Positions 15,507 through 24,642 of a stretch of DNA of 64,000 nt are shown here, in pieces; the first letter of the stretch is position 1, and each line of letters begins with the position of its first letter. Origin of the DNA: Streptomyces griseocarneus (GTDB lineage: Bacteria; Actinomycetota; Actinomycetes; Streptomycetales; Streptomycetaceae); contig PENC01000025.1 in the NCBI GenBank assembly GCA_003674045.1, positions 59,131 through 123,130 of the forward strand, given 5' to 3'. The position numbers and the translations under genes are program-made. A model generated the notes under the pieces. That model had not been told where the DNA came from and made no database searches. It saw only the letters and a list, made by a program, of their open reading frames with translations.

Positions 15507-16658
15507 TCAGGCGGCCGGTGCGGTGCGTACGACCGTGCCGGCCGCCTCCTCGATCTGCCGGTCCGACAGATCGGCTCGGGCGGTCAGCCGCAGCCGCGAG
15601 ACCCCGTCGGGCACGGACGGCGGCCGGAAGCAGCCGACCGCGAGCCCCGCCGCGCGGCAGTCGGCGGCCCAGCGCACCGCGGCCTCCGGGGAGGGGGCCC
15701 GCACCGACACCACGGCCGCGTCGGGCCGTACGGCCTCGAGACCCGCGGCGGTCACCCTCCGGTGCAGCTCACGGGCGACGTGCCGGACACGGGCCGGGCG
15801 CTGCGGCTCACGGCGCAGCACGCCGAGCGCCGCCAGGGCGGCACCCGCGGCGGCGGGGGCGAGGCCGGTGTCGAAGATGAACGTACGGGCGTTGCTGACC
15901 AGGTGTCTGATCACCCGGGCGGGCCCGAGGACCGCGCCGCCCTGGCTGCCCAGCGACTTCGACAGGGTCACGGTGGTCACGACGTCGGGGGCGCCCGCGA
16001 GCCCCGCCGCGTGCACGGCGCCGCGCCCGCCGTCGCCGAGGACGCCGAGCCCGTGCGCGTCGTCGACGAGGAGGGCCGCGCCGTGGGCCCGGCAGGCCTC
16101 CGCGAGCTGCGCGAGCGGGGCGGCGTCGCCGTCGACGGAGAAGACCGAGTCGGTGACGGCGAGGGCGCGCCCGCCGTGGGCGTCGAGGGTCTTGCGGACG
16201 GCGTCCGGGTCGGCGTGCGGGACGACGGCGGTCCCGGCGCGGGCGAGGCGGCAGCCGTCGATGAGCGAGGCGTGGTTGCCCGCGTCCGACACGACGAGGG
16301 TGCCGTTGTCGAGCGGCCCGGTGAGCGCGGTGACGGCGGCGAGGTTGGCGGCGTAGCCGGAGGAGAACACCAGGGCCGCCTCGAAGCCGCAGAACCCGGC
16401 CAGTTCCTCCTCCAGCCGGGCGTGCAGCGCGGTCGTGCCGGTGACCAGCCGGGACCCGGTCGCGCCCGCACCCCAGCGCCGGGCGGCGTCGGCGGCGGCC
16501 GCGACGACGTCGGGGTGCCGGGTCAGCCCCAGGTAGTCGTTGCCCGCCAGGTCCACGAGCGGCGAGGCGGCGGCGCGGGGCCGCAGCTCGCGCACCAGGC
16601 CCGCGGCGAGGCGGCGCTCGTGGTGCCGGTCGATCCAGTCGAACGGGTCCTGGGGCAT
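15507..16658 (-). CDS. bioF: 8-amino-7-oxononanoate synthase
   Basis: A 383-residue PLP enzyme that condenses pimeloyl-ACP/CoA with L-alanine, the first committed step of biotin ring assembly. The PLP lysine is in TVTLSKSLGSQGG, with DDAHGLGVLGDGGRG and the glycine-rich SSGYAANLA region also present. Standard length. It is divergent from bioBAD, with a 200-base shared regulatory region containing a palindrome. It ends 7 bases from the convergent DUF397 gene. Confidence 0.96.
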   Translation of the reverse strand: MPQDPFDWIDRHHERRLAAGLVRELRPRAAASPLVDLAGNDYLGLTRHPDVVAAAADAARRWGAGATGSRLVTGTTALHARLEEELAGFCGFEAALVFSSGYAANLAAVTALTGPLDNGTLVVSDAGNHASLIDGCRLARAGTAVVPHADPDAVRKTLDAHGGRALAVTDSVFSVDGDAAPLAQLAEACRAHGAALLVDDAHGLGVLGDGGRGAVHAAGLAGAPDVVTTVTLSKSLGSQGGAVLGPARVIRHLVSNARTFIFDTGLAPAAAGAALAALGVLRREPQRPARVRHVARELHRRVTAAGLEAVRPDAAVVSVRAPSPEAAVRWAADCRAAGLAVGCFRPPSVPDGVSRLRLTARADLSDRQIEEAAGTVVRTAPAA

Positions 16659-16733
16659 GGGCCGTCCTTAAACATCCGGGAAGAGAAGGGCGTGGGGGTG
16701 GCGGGGCATCCGGAGGGTCAGGGCCCGCTTTGT

Positions 16734-16746
16734 ATGCAGTGCATAG
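16734..16746. promoter_or_regulatory. palindrome in the bioF-bioB divergent promoter
   Basis: TATGCA-G-TGCATA, a perfect 13-base inverted repeat 75 bases from the bioF start and 115 bases from the bioB start. Suited to control both directions. It does not match the actinobacterial BioQ site or the BioR site as I remember them, so the regulator is unknown. Confidence 0.5.
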
Positions 16747-16860
16747 AACGTAGTCCGCCGCACGCCTGGTCAGGGTGTGGCAATACACACACCTCAAAAC
16801 GGCGCTGTTGTGGGATATCTCCATTGGCCCGGGGCGGTGGCGTGCGTAAGGATCTCCGCC

Positions 16861-18087
16861 ATGGACCTGCTGAAGACGCTGGTGGACAAGGGGCTGCAGC
16901 GCGAGCTGCCGACCCGTGACGAGGCGCTCGCCGTGCTGGCGACGTCCGACGACGAACTGCTCGATGTGGTGGCCGCCGCGGGCAAGGTGCGCCGTGAGTG
17001 GTTCGGGCGCCGGGTGAAGCTCAACTACCTGGTCAACCTCAAGTCCGGGCTCTGCCCCGAGGACTGTTCGTACTGCTCGCAGCGGCTCGGCTCGGACACC
17101 GGAATCCTCAAGTACACGTGGCTGAAGCCGGAGGAGGCCTCGCAGGCCGCGGCCGCCGGTGTCTCGGGCGGCGCCAAGCGGGTCTGCCTGGTGGCCAGCG
17201 GCCGCGGTCCCACGGACCGGGACGTCGAGCGGGTCGGCAGGACCATCGAGGCGATCAAGGAGCAGAACGAGGACATCGAGGTGTGCGCATGCCTCGGCCT
17301 GCTCTCCGCCGGTCAGGCGGAGCGGCTGCGCGCGGCGGGCGCCGACGCGTACAACCACAACCTCAACACCTCCGAGGCGACGTACGGCGGCATCACCACG
17401 ACGCACACCTACGCCGACCGCGTCGACACCGTGCAGCAGGCGCAGGCGGCGGGCATGTCCGCGTGCTCCGGGCTGATCGCGGGCATGGGCGAGAGCGACG
17501 AGGACCTCGTGGACGTGGTCTTCTCGCTGCGCGAGCTGGACCCGGACTCGGTACCGGTCAACTTCCTCATCCCGTTCGAGGGCACGCCGCTGGCGAAGGA
17601 GTGGAACCTCACCCCGCAGCGCTGCCTGCGCATCCTCGCCATGGTGCGCTTCGTGTGCCCGGACGTGGAGGTACGGATCGCGGGCGGCCGCGAGGTGCAC
17701 CTGCGGACGATGCAGCCGCTCGCGCTGCACCTGGCCAACTCGATCTTCCTGGGCGACTATCTGACCAGTGAGGGCCAGGAGGGCAAGGCGGACCTGGCGA
17801 TGATCGAGGACGCGGGCTTCGAGGTGGAGGGCGCGGACACCACGACCCTGCCCGAGCACCGCGCCGACGCCCTGGCCGGTGGCTGCGGCGGGCACGGTGG
17901 CGGCGGTGGCTGCGGCGGGCACGGCAGCGGTGGCTGCGGCCCGTGCGGCGACGGCAGTGCGGTGGCGGAGCCGGCGGCCGAGACCGTCGCGGCCGCCGGC
18001 TCCGCCGCGGACCCGGGTGAGGTCCGTACGGACCTGGTCGCCGTGCGCCGCCGCGGCGCGGGGACGGACCTGCCGCCCAATGCGTGA
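16861..18087 (+). CDS. bioB: biotin synthase with Gly/Cys/His-rich tail
   Basis: A 408-residue radical SAM enzyme inserting sulphur into dethiobiotin. The SAM [4Fe-4S] motif CPEDCSYC has its cysteines at residues 65, 69 and 72. The auxiliary-cluster cysteines and the conserved YNHNLNT and REVHLRTMQPLALHLANS regions are present. Residues 340-365 form a run of GGCGGHG-like repeats with four Cys and two His, beyond the usual end of BioB, followed by an Ala/Val-rich tail. The start MDLLKTLVDKG at 16861 is family-typical. It overlaps bioA by eight bases. Confidence 0.96.
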   Translation: MDLLKTLVDKGLQRELPTRDEALAVLATSDDELLDVVAAAGKVRREWFGRRVKLNYLVNLKSGLCPEDCSYCSQRLGSDTGILKYTWLKPEEASQAAAAGVSGGAKRVCLVASGRGPTDRDVERVGRTIEAIKEQNEDIEVCACLGLLSAGQAERLRAAGADAYNHNLNTSEATYGGITTTHTYADRVDTVQQAQAAGMSACSGLIAGMGESDEDLVDVVFSLRELDPDSVPVNFLIPFEGTPLAKEWNLTPQRCLRILAMVRFVCPDVEVRIAGGREVHLRTMQPLALHLANSIFLGDYLTSEGQEGKADLAMIEDAGFEVEGADTTTLPEHRADALAGGCGGHGGGGGCGGHGSGGCGPCGDGSAVAEPAAETVAAAGSAADPGEVRTDLVAVRRRGAGTDLPPNA

Positions 18088-19384
18088 CCCGCTCACCCCG
18101 GGCGAGCTGCTCGCCCTCGACCGGCAGCACGTGTGGCACCCGTACGGCCCGATGCCGGGCCGTCAGGAGCCGCTGGTCGTGGAGTCGGCCTCGGGGGTAC
18201 GGCTGCGGCTCGCCGAACCGGTCCACGGGCAGCGCGAGTTGATCGACGGGATGTCGTCGTGGTGGTCCGCCGTCCACGGCTACCGCCACCCCGTCCTCGA
18301 CGCGGCCGCCTCGGACCAGCTCGGGCGGATGAGCCATGTGATGTTCGGCGGGCTCACCCACGAGCCCGCCGTGCGGCTGGCCACCCGGCTGGTGGAGATC
18401 GCTCCCGAAGGTCTGGAGCACGTCTTCCTGTGCGACTCCGGTTCGGTGTCGGTCGAGGTCGCCGTCAAGATGTGCCTCCAGTACTGGCATTCGGCCGGAC
18501 GGCCGGAGAAGCGCCGTCTGATGACCTGGCGGGGCGGCTACCACGGGGACACCTGGCAGCCGATGGCCGTGTGCGACCCGGACGGCGGGATGCACGAGCT
18601 GTGGTCGGGCGCCCTGCCGCGGCACGTCTTCGCGGACGCGCCGCCGCACGACTACGACGAGGCGGCCGTGCCCGGCTACTCGGCGCACCTGCGCGAGGTC
18701 CTCGCGCGGCACGCGCACGAACTGGCCGCCGTCATCGTCGAGCCGGTGGTACAGGGCGCGGGCGGCATGCGCTTCCACGACCCGGAGTACCTGCGGGTGC
18801 TGCGCGAGGCGTGCGACGAGCACGGGGTCCTGCTGATCCTCGACGAGATCGCCACCGGCTTCGGCCGCACGGGCAGGCTGTTCGCGGCCGAGCACGCCGG
18901 GATCACCCCCGATGTCATGTGCGTGGGCAAGGCGTTGACCGGCGGCTACGTCACGATGGCCGCGACGCTGTGCACGCCACGCGTCGCGGACGGCATCTCG
19001 CACGGCGAGGTCCCGGTACTGGCCCACGGCCCGACGTTCATGGCCAACCCCCTTGCCGCGGCCGTCGCGTGCGCGTCCGTCGACCTGCTCCTCTCCCAGG
19101 ACTGGCAGTCCGAGGTCGAACGCATCGAATCCGCCCTGCGCGACGGCCTCGCCGACGCGGCTCCCCTGCCGGGGGTGCGGGACGTACGCGTGCTCGGGGC
19201 GATCGGCGTGATCGAGCTCGACCACGAGGTCGACATGGCAGCGGCCACGGAGGCCGTGGTACGCGAGGGCGTCTGGCTGCGGCCGTTCCGCAACCTCCTC
19301 TACACGATGCCGCCGTTCGTGACGGCGGACGAGGACGTGGCGCGGATCTGCTCCGCGATGTGCGCTGCCGCGCGGGTGGCTTAG
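18080..19384 (+). CDS. bioA: adenosylmethionine-8-amino-7-oxononanoate aminotransferase
   Basis: A 434-residue class III PLP aminotransferase making 7,8-diaminopelargonate (DAPA) with SAM as amino donor. Visible: HVWHPYGP near the start, MSSWWSAVHGYRHP, PLP-phosphate contacts CDSGSVSVEVAVKM, WRGGYHGDTW, and the PLP lysine in CVGKALTGGYVTMAATL. The start at 18080 lies inside the end of bioB (8-base overlap), so the two are coupled. Confidence 0.96.
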   Translation: MRDPLTPGELLALDRQHVWHPYGPMPGRQEPLVVESASGVRLRLAEPVHGQRELIDGMSSWWSAVHGYRHPVLDAAASDQLGRMSHVMFGGLTHEPAVRLATRLVEIAPEGLEHVFLCDSGSVSVEVAVKMCLQYWHSAGRPEKRRLMTWRGGYHGDTWQPMAVCDPDGGMHELWSGALPRHVFADAPPHDYDEAAVPGYSAHLREVLARHAHELAAVIVEPVVQGAGGMRFHDPEYLRVLREACDEHGVLLILDEIATGFGRTGRLFAAEHAGITPDVMCVGKALTGGYVTMAATLCTPRVADGISHGEVPVLAHGPTFMANPLAAAVACASVDLLLSQDWQSEVERIESALRDGLADAAPLPGVRDVRVLGAIGVIELDHEVDMAAATEAVVREGVWLRPFRNLLYTMPPFVTADEDVARICSAMCAAARVA

Positions 19385-19425
19385 GCGGGGGCTTCCGGGG
19401 GTGACGAGATCGGCACCGCGACGCC

Positions 19426-19508
19426 GCACCCCATCAGGGGCGCGGGGCTGCCACATCGTGCGGCTCCGCCGCGTGGGCGCGACCAGCCGCAACGGACCCG
19501 CAGCCGCG
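19426..19508. repeat. dispersed intergenic repeat, copy 2 (expanded variant)
   Basis: CACCCC-ATCA-GGGGCGCGGGG begins as in the other copies, then a GTGCGGCTCCGCCGCGTGG hairpin is inserted before GCGCGACCAGCC and CCCGCAGCCGCG. It lies between bioA and bioD on the coding strand and might attenuate bioD. Confidence 0.65.
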
Positions 19509-19562
19509 CGCGAAGCGCAAGACGCACCCCCGTAGGCGCTACAGAGAACGGAGACACCTGAC

Positions 19563-20279
19563 ATGACGATCACCGTCATCACCGGCACCAACACAGAAGT
19601 CGGCAAGACCGTCGTCACGGCAGCAATCGCGGCGGCGGCCCTGGCCGCAAGCCGCGTGGTCGCCGTGCTCAAGCCCGCCCAGACCGGCGTCACCCCCGAC
19701 GAGCCCGGCGACGTGGCCGAGGCGCAGCGCCTGGCAGGCGCGGTCACCGGCCTCGAACTCGCCCGGTACCCCGACCCCTTGGCCCCGGGGACGGCCGCCC
19801 GCCGGGCGGGCCGTGCGCCGGTGCGGCCGCGCGAGGCCGAGCGGGCGGCGGTCCGGCTCGCGGGCGATCACGACCTGGTCCTGGTGGAAGGCGCGGGCGG
19901 GCTGCTCGTACAGCTGGACGAGGCCGGTTCGACGCTGGCGGACGTGGCCGGGCTGCTGGCCGCGCCCGTACTGCTGGTGGTGCAGGCGGGCCTGGGCACC
20001 CTCAACGTCACCGCGCTCACGGCGGAGGCACTGCGCGCCCGCGGGCTGCGCTGCCAGGGCGTCGTCATCGGCAGCTGGCCCGCCGAGCCGGACCTCGCGG
20101 CGCGCTGCAACCTCGCCGACCTCCCCGAGGCCGCCGGCGCGCCGCTGCTGGGCGCCGTGCCGGAGGGTGCGGGCGCCCTGGCGCCGTCCGACTTCCGCGC
20201 GGCGGCGCCCACCTGGCTGGCGCCGGAGCTCAACGGCACCTGGGACGCGACGCGTTTCGCGACGGAACAGCGCGGCTGA
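19563..20279 (+). CDS. bioD: dethiobiotin synthetase
   Basis: A 238-residue ATP-dependent carboxylase that closes the ureido ring of dethiobiotin from DAPA. The P-loop is GTNTEVGKTVVTAAI at the N-terminus, with KPAQTGV and VEGAGGLLVQLDE active-site segments. It is 178 bases after bioA, with a repeat in the gap. A short hairpin follows. Confidence 0.96.
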   Translation: MTITVITGTNTEVGKTVVTAAIAAAALAASRVVAVLKPAQTGVTPDEPGDVAEAQRLAGAVTGLELARYPDPLAPGTAARRAGRAPVRPREAERAAVRLAGDHDLVLVEGAGGLLVQLDEAGSTLADVAGLLAAPVLLVVQAGLGTLNVTALTAEALRARGLRCQGVVIGSWPAEPDLAARCNLADLPEAAGAPLLGAVPEGAGALAPSDFRAAAPTWLAPELNGTWDATRFATEQRG

Positions 20280-20283
20280 GCCA

Positions 20284-20299
20284 CGCCCCCGAAGGGGCG
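20284..20299 (+). terminator. short hairpin after bioD
   Basis: CGCCCC-CGAA-GGGGCG, a 6-bp stem four bases beyond the bioD stop. Possibly the end of the bio operon; no T-tract. Confidence 0.5.
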
Positions 20300-20364
20300 A
20301 CGGTGCGGCCACTGTCCGCGCGGGTAGGAATCGCGGTAACCGTATCCCCGGGGAGGGGTGTGCC

Positions 20365-21036
20365 ATGCCGCTTCGGTCCAGCACCACACCGCACGACACC
20401 GTGCACCACCCGCTGTTCGCCCGGTACTACGCGAAGGTGAGCCCGCTCTTCGACGAGCGGGCCGGGATCGGCGCGTACCGGCAGGAGCTGCTGGCCGGCC
20501 TGTCGGGCCGGGTGATCGAGATCGGCGCCGGGAACGGCCTGAACTTCGCCCATTACCCGACCACGGTCTCCGAGGTGGTGGCGATCGAGCCGGAGCGGCT
20601 GCTGCGCAGACGGGCCGTGGACGCCGCGGTACGGGCGGGCGTGCCGGTCGACGTGGTGCCGGGGGCGGCGGAGGCGCTGCCGGTGAAGAGCGAGGCGTTC
20701 GACGCCGCGGTGGCCTCGCTGGTGCTCTGTTCGGTGCGCGACGTGCGGCGGGCGCTCGCGGAGCTGCGGCGGGTGCTGCGGCCCGGCGGCGAGCTGCGCT
20801 TCTTCGAGCACGGCCGGTCGGAGGGCCGGACGTACGCGGCGGTGCAGTACGTGCTGGACGCCACGGTCTGGCCGCTGCTCATGGGCGGCTGTCACACCGC
20901 GCGGGACCCACTCGTGGCGATCCGGGCGGCGGGGTTCGAGCTCGGCGCGTACCGGCGGCTGCGGGTGCCGGAAGCGAGGATCCCGAACCCGGTGTCGCCG
21001 TGCGTACTGGGGGTGGCACGACGCCCCGAGGCGTGA
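20365..21036 (+). CDS. class I SAM-dependent methyltransferase
   Basis: A 223-residue Methyltransf_11-type enzyme. Motif I is VIEIGAGNGLNFAHYP, followed by VVAIEPE, and motif IV-like FDAAVASLVLCSVRD then LRPGGELRFFEHG. The pattern resembles the phosphatidylethanolamine/ubiquinone-type or METTL7-like group, but the substrate cannot be told. GGGAGGGG precedes the ATG. A single gene between bioD and the F420 enzyme. Confidence 0.85.
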   Translation: MPLRSSTTPHDTVHHPLFARYYAKVSPLFDERAGIGAYRQELLAGLSGRVIEIGAGNGLNFAHYPTTVSEVVAIEPERLLRRRAVDAAVRAGVPVDVVPGAAEALPVKSEAFDAAVASLVLCSVRDVRRALAELRRVLRPGGELRFFEHGRSEGRTYAAVQYVLDATVWPLLMGGCHTARDPLVAIRAAGFELGAYRRLRVPEARIPNPVSPCVLGVARRPEA

Positions 21037-21121
21037 ATTCCCTCACCGGCGGGCGGACCGCGGAACAAGCGGAGGAAACCTCCGCTAAGGTCGGGGCACC
21101 GAAACGATCAAGGAGCCCCGC

Positions 21122-22000
21122 ATGGCACGCCCGTTCCGCTTCGCCGTCAACATGCTGTCCGTCGGGTCCGCCGCCGAGTGGCGCGAGAAGTGCCGCCGTG
21201 CCGAGTCCCTCGGCTACGACGTGATCCTCGTGCCCGACCACCTGGGGATGCCCGCGCCGTTCCCGTCCCTGGTCGCGGCCGCCGAGGCGACGGAGCGGCC
21301 GCGCCTGGGCACCTTCGTGCTCAACGCCGGCCTGTGGAATCCCGCGCTGCTCGCCCGCGAGGTGGCCACCACGGACCGGCTCACCGGCGGACGGCTGGAG
21401 CTCGGCCTGGGCGCGGGGTATGTGAAGGAGGAGCACGACAGGGCGGGGCTGCCCTTCGGCTCACCGCGCGAGCGGGTCGACCACCTGGAGCACACGGTCA
21501 CCGAGCTGGCCCGGCTGCTGGGCGACCCGGAGCACGTACCGCAGCCCGTACAGGCACCGCGCCCGCCGCTGCTGCTCGGCGGCAACGGCGACCGGGTGCT
21601 GCGGCTGGCCGCCCGGCACGCCGACGTCATGGCCTTCAGCGGCGGCGGCACCGCCCCCGACGGCTCCCTGCGGCTGGCGAGCCCGGACGCCCTGGAGAAG
21701 CGGGTCGCCGCCTACCGGGGTTTCGCGGCCGACCGCCCCGAGCCCGCCGAGCTCAACTTCCTCGTCCAGGTCGTGTCCGTCGGCGGCGACCCGCGTGCCA
21801 AGGCCCGCGAGCTGATGGGCTACTCGCCGGACCTCCCCGAGGAGGACTACCTGGACCACCCCGCCCTGCTGACCGGCTCGGTGCGGGAGATCGCCGACCG
21901 GGTCCGCGGCCACCGCGAGCGCTACGGCTTCACGTACTTCACGATCCTGGAGCCGTACCTGGAGGAGTTCGCCCCAGTGATCGAGGAGCTGCGGGGCTGA
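21122..22000 (+). CDS. LLM-class F420-dependent oxidoreductase
   Basis: A 292-residue luciferase-like TIM-barrel protein, probably using coenzyme F420 (MSMEG-type TIGR03621 group by its start and its PDHLGMPAPFPSL and LGLGAGYVKEEHDRAGLPFGSPRERVDHLEHTV pattern). The substrate is unknown. AAGGAG lies upstream of the ATG. It is followed by the CNNM pair after about 165 bases. Confidence 0.88.
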   Translation: MARPFRFAVNMLSVGSAAEWREKCRRAESLGYDVILVPDHLGMPAPFPSLVAAAEATERPRLGTFVLNAGLWNPALLAREVATTDRLTGGRLELGLGAGYVKEEHDRAGLPFGSPRERVDHLEHTVTELARLLGDPEHVPQPVQAPRPPLLLGGNGDRVLRLAARHADVMAFSGGGTAPDGSLRLASPDALEKRVAAYRGFAADRPEPAELNFLVQVVSVGGDPRAKARELMGYSPDLPEEDYLDHPALLTGSVREIADRVRGHRERYGFTYFTILEPYLEEFAPVIEELRG

Positions 22001-22166
22001 GCGCCGCATACTGATCGCTTCTTTACTTTGCGGCTCCTTTACCATGGGTGGTCAGCCTTACCTCCTCTTTCGAAAGGTGTGAGCGTCCGCCCATGGGCGA
22101 GCCTCCCAGTACCCGGCATCGCATTCCCCACTCCCCTGTCCGATCATGGGACGGAGGTGTGAACCG

Positions 22167-23504
22167 ATGACCGAAGTGCTGCTCCTGGTGGTGGCCCTGC
22201 TGCTGACGCTGGCGTGCGCCGTCTTCGTCGCGGCGGAGTTCTCGCTCACCACCGTCGAACGCGGCGAGCTGGAGCGGGCCGCCGAGCAGGGCGACCGCGG
22301 CGCGCAGAGCGCCCTCAAGGCCGTGCGCGGCCTGACCTTCCAGCTCTCCGGCGCCCAGCTCGGCATCACCGTCACCGGCCTGATCATCGGCATGATCGCC
22401 AAGCCGTCCGTCGCGGCGCTGCTCACCGGGCCCGTCGAGGCGCTCGGCCTCTCCCGCGCGGTGGCCTCCTCGACCGCTCTGATCCTCGGCACGGTGCTCT
22501 CCACGGTCGTCCTCATGGTGGTCGGCGAGCTGGTCCCCAAGAACTGGGCGATCTCGCGTCCGCTGCCGGTGGCCAAGAAGGTGGCCGGGCCGCAGCGCGC
22601 GTTCAGTGCCGCGTTCCGCCCGCTGATCAGGCACCTCAACAACACGGCGAACCGCAGCGTGCGCCGGCTGGGCCTGGAGCCCGCCGAGGAGCTGGCCTCC
22701 GCGCGCGGCCCGCAGGAGCTCGCCGCGCTCGCCCGGCACTCCGCGAAGGAAGGCGCACTGGAAGCGGACACCGCCGACCTGTTCATCCGGACGCTCAACC
22801 TCGCCGAGCTGACCGCGGAGAACGTGATGACACCGCGCGTGCAGGTCACGGCGCTCGACGCGCAGGCCACCGCGGAGGACGTCGTGAACGCCACCCGGGC
22901 GACCGGACTCTCCCGCTTCCCCGTCTACCGCGGCAGCCTGGACTCCGTCATCGGCACCGCCCATGTCAAGGACGTCCTGGCGATACCCGCCGAGCGGCGC
23001 CCCCGCCACCCCGTGACCGCGCTGCTGCGCGAGCCCCTGCTCGTACCGGAGTCGCTGACCGTGGACCGGCTGCTGGACCGGCTGTCGGGCCGCCGCACCA
23101 TGGCCGTCGTCATCGACGAGTACGGCGGCACGGCCGGTGTGGTCACCCTGGAGGACATCGTCGAGGAGGTCGTCGGCGAAGTGCGCGACGAGCACGACCC
23201 GCACGAGCTGCCCGATCTGGCCCCGGCGGGCACCGACGCGCAGGGCCGACGGCTCTACGACGCGGACGGCGCCACCCGCACCGACCAGCTGGAGATCATC
23301 GGGCTGCGCGCGCCGGACGGCCCGTACGAGACGGTCGCCGGACTCGTGGCCACCGAACTCGGACGCATCCCCGTCGAGGGGGACGCCCTGGAGGTCGCGG
23401 GCTGGCGGATCGACATCGTCGACGCCTCCGGCCACCGCGCCTCCCGCGTCCGGCTGACCGCCCCGGGCTCCGGCCCGCGCGCCGATGAGGAGGCGGGCCG
23501 ATGA
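22167..23504 (+). CDS. CNNM/CorC-HlyC family membrane protein (first of pair)
   Basis: A 445-residue inner-membrane protein. The N-terminal DUF21/CNNM domain has three hydrophobic segments (about residues 3-25, 60-85, 100-122, ending VGELVPKNWAI). A CBS pair follows (MTPRVQVTALDA; VVIDEYGGTAGVVTLEDIVEEVVGEV), then a CorC_HlyC domain. Families of this type are linked to Mg2+/Co2+ efflux; 'hemolysin' labels are historical. I chose the ATG at 22167 because GGAGG precedes it. Its stop overlaps the next start (ATGA), so the two paralogues are co-translated. Confidence 0.9.
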   Translation: MTEVLLLVVALLLTLACAVFVAAEFSLTTVERGELERAAEQGDRGAQSALKAVRGLTFQLSGAQLGITVTGLIIGMIAKPSVAALLTGPVEALGLSRAVASSTALILGTVLSTVVLMVVGELVPKNWAISRPLPVAKKVAGPQRAFSAAFRPLIRHLNNTANRSVRRLGLEPAEELASARGPQELAALARHSAKEGALEADTADLFIRTLNLAELTAENVMTPRVQVTALDAQATAEDVVNATRATGLSRFPVYRGSLDSVIGTAHVKDVLAIPAERRPRHPVTALLREPLLVPESLTVDRLLDRLSGRRTMAVVIDEYGGTAGVVTLEDIVEEVVGEVRDEHDPHELPDLAPAGTDAQGRRLYDADGATRTDQLEIIGLRAPDGPYETVAGLVATELGRIPVEGDALEVAGWRIDIVDASGHRASRVRLTAPGSGPRADEEAGR

Positions 23505-24514
23505 TCATCGTCCAGCTGCTCATCGGCCTGGCGACCCTCGTCGTCAACGCCTTCTTCGTGGGCGCCGAGTTCGCGCTCATCTCCGTACGCCGCAGCCAGA
23601 TCGAGCCGTACGCCGACCAGGGCGACCGCCGGGCGCGCAGCGTGCTGTGGGGCCTGCGGCACATCTCGGCGCTCATGGCGGCGGCCCAGCTCGGCATCAC
23701 CCTGTGCACCCTGGTGCTCGGCGTGGTGGCCGAACCGGCCATCGCCCACCTGCTGTCGCCGCTCTTCGACGCGGTCGGCATGCCGTCCGGGCTGATCCAC
23801 ACGCTGTCGTTCGTGATCGCCCTGGCCGTGGCGACCTATCTGCACATGCTCTTCGGCGAGATGGTCCCGAAGAACATGGCGCTCGCCGAGCCGGTGCGCT
23901 CCGCGCTGTTCCTCGGCCCGCCGCTGGTCGCCCTGGCCCGGGCGCTGCGCCCGGTGGTCTTCACGATCAACTCGCTCGCGAACACGCTGCTGAAGCTGTT
24001 GCGGGTCGAGCCGAAGGACGAGGTCGCGGCGACCTACTCGGACGACCAGCTGGCCCGCATCGTGGCCGACTCCAGCGCGGCGGGGCTGCTCGACGACCGG
24101 GCGACCGAGCGGCTGCGGGACGCCCTGGTACTGGGCAAGCGGCCCGTCAAGGACGTGGTCACCCCCGTCGAGCAGGTGGTCACCGCCCCGCTCGGGGTCA
24201 CGCCCGAGGAACTGGAGCGGCTCTCCGCCGAGTCGGGGTACTCCCGCTTCCCGGTGGTCGACGACCGGGGCAGGCTCATCGGCTATCTGCATGTGAAGGA
24301 CGCCCTGGACGCGGCCGACCGTGACCAGCCGTTCCCGCTCCCGCGCATGCGTCGCATCACGACCGTACGGGCGGCGACGCCGCTGGACGACGTGATCACG
24401 GCGATGAGCGGCACCGGCACCCACCTCGCCGCGGTCATCGGCGAGGACGACCGCCTCGTGGGCATGGTCACGCTGGAGGACGTGCTGCGCGAGCTGGTGG
24501 GGCAGCGGGCGTAG
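23501..24514 (+). CDS. CNNM/CBS membrane protein (second of pair)
   Basis: A 337-residue paralogue of the preceding protein, with a DUF21 membrane domain (FGEMVPKNMALAEP) and a CBS pair (VSSPLGVTPEEL-like region; VIGEDDRLVGMVTLEDVLRELVG). It lacks the C-terminal CorC_HlyC domain. The pair may form a heteromeric cation exporter. Starts at 23501, overlapping the first gene by four bases. A strong terminator lies 20 bases downstream. Confidence 0.9.
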   Translation: MIIVQLLIGLATLVVNAFFVGAEFALISVRRSQIEPYADQGDRRARSVLWGLRHISALMAAAQLGITLCTLVLGVVAEPAIAHLLSPLFDAVGMPSGLIHTLSFVIALAVATYLHMLFGEMVPKNMALAEPVRSALFLGPPLVALARALRPVVFTINSLANTLLKLLRVEPKDEVAATYSDDQLARIVADSSAAGLLDDRATERLRDALVLGKRPVKDVVTPVEQVVTAPLGVTPEELERLSAESGYSRFPVVDDRGRLIGYLHVKDALDAADRDQPFPLPRMRRITTVRAATPLDDVITAMSGTGTHLAAVIGEDDRLVGMVTLEDVLRELVGQRA

Positions 24515-24533
24515 CCCCTGTGCCGAAGTACCG

Positions 24534-24578
24534 AACGTGTGTGGGCGGGCCGGGATTTCCGGCCCGCCCACACACGTT
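24534..24578 (+). terminator. 20-bp perfect hairpin terminator
   Basis: A perfect 20-bp inverted repeat (24534-24553 with 24559-24578), loop GATTT, ending TTTC. It isolates the CNNM pair from the terpene operon that starts 157 bases further on. Confidence 0.9.
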
Positions 24579-24642
24579 TCGGGGGCACCTCCGCGCCCGC
24601 CCGAGGCACTGAAATATGCCACCAGCTGTCTTGATGTGATCT

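Noticed and set aside
15808..18096. 762-codon frame running opposite bioB and into bioF
   Set aside because: It spans two genuine divergent genes and their promoter and has no recognisable domain.
18080..19384. bioA as the missing aminotransferase of the methylaspartate route
   Set aside because: It is a standard DAPA aminotransferase coupled to bioB and 44 kb from the PKS locus.
22001..22166. Possible Mg/Mn riboswitch before the CNNM genes
   Set aside because: I looked for yybP-ykoY and M-box signatures and found none I could defend.
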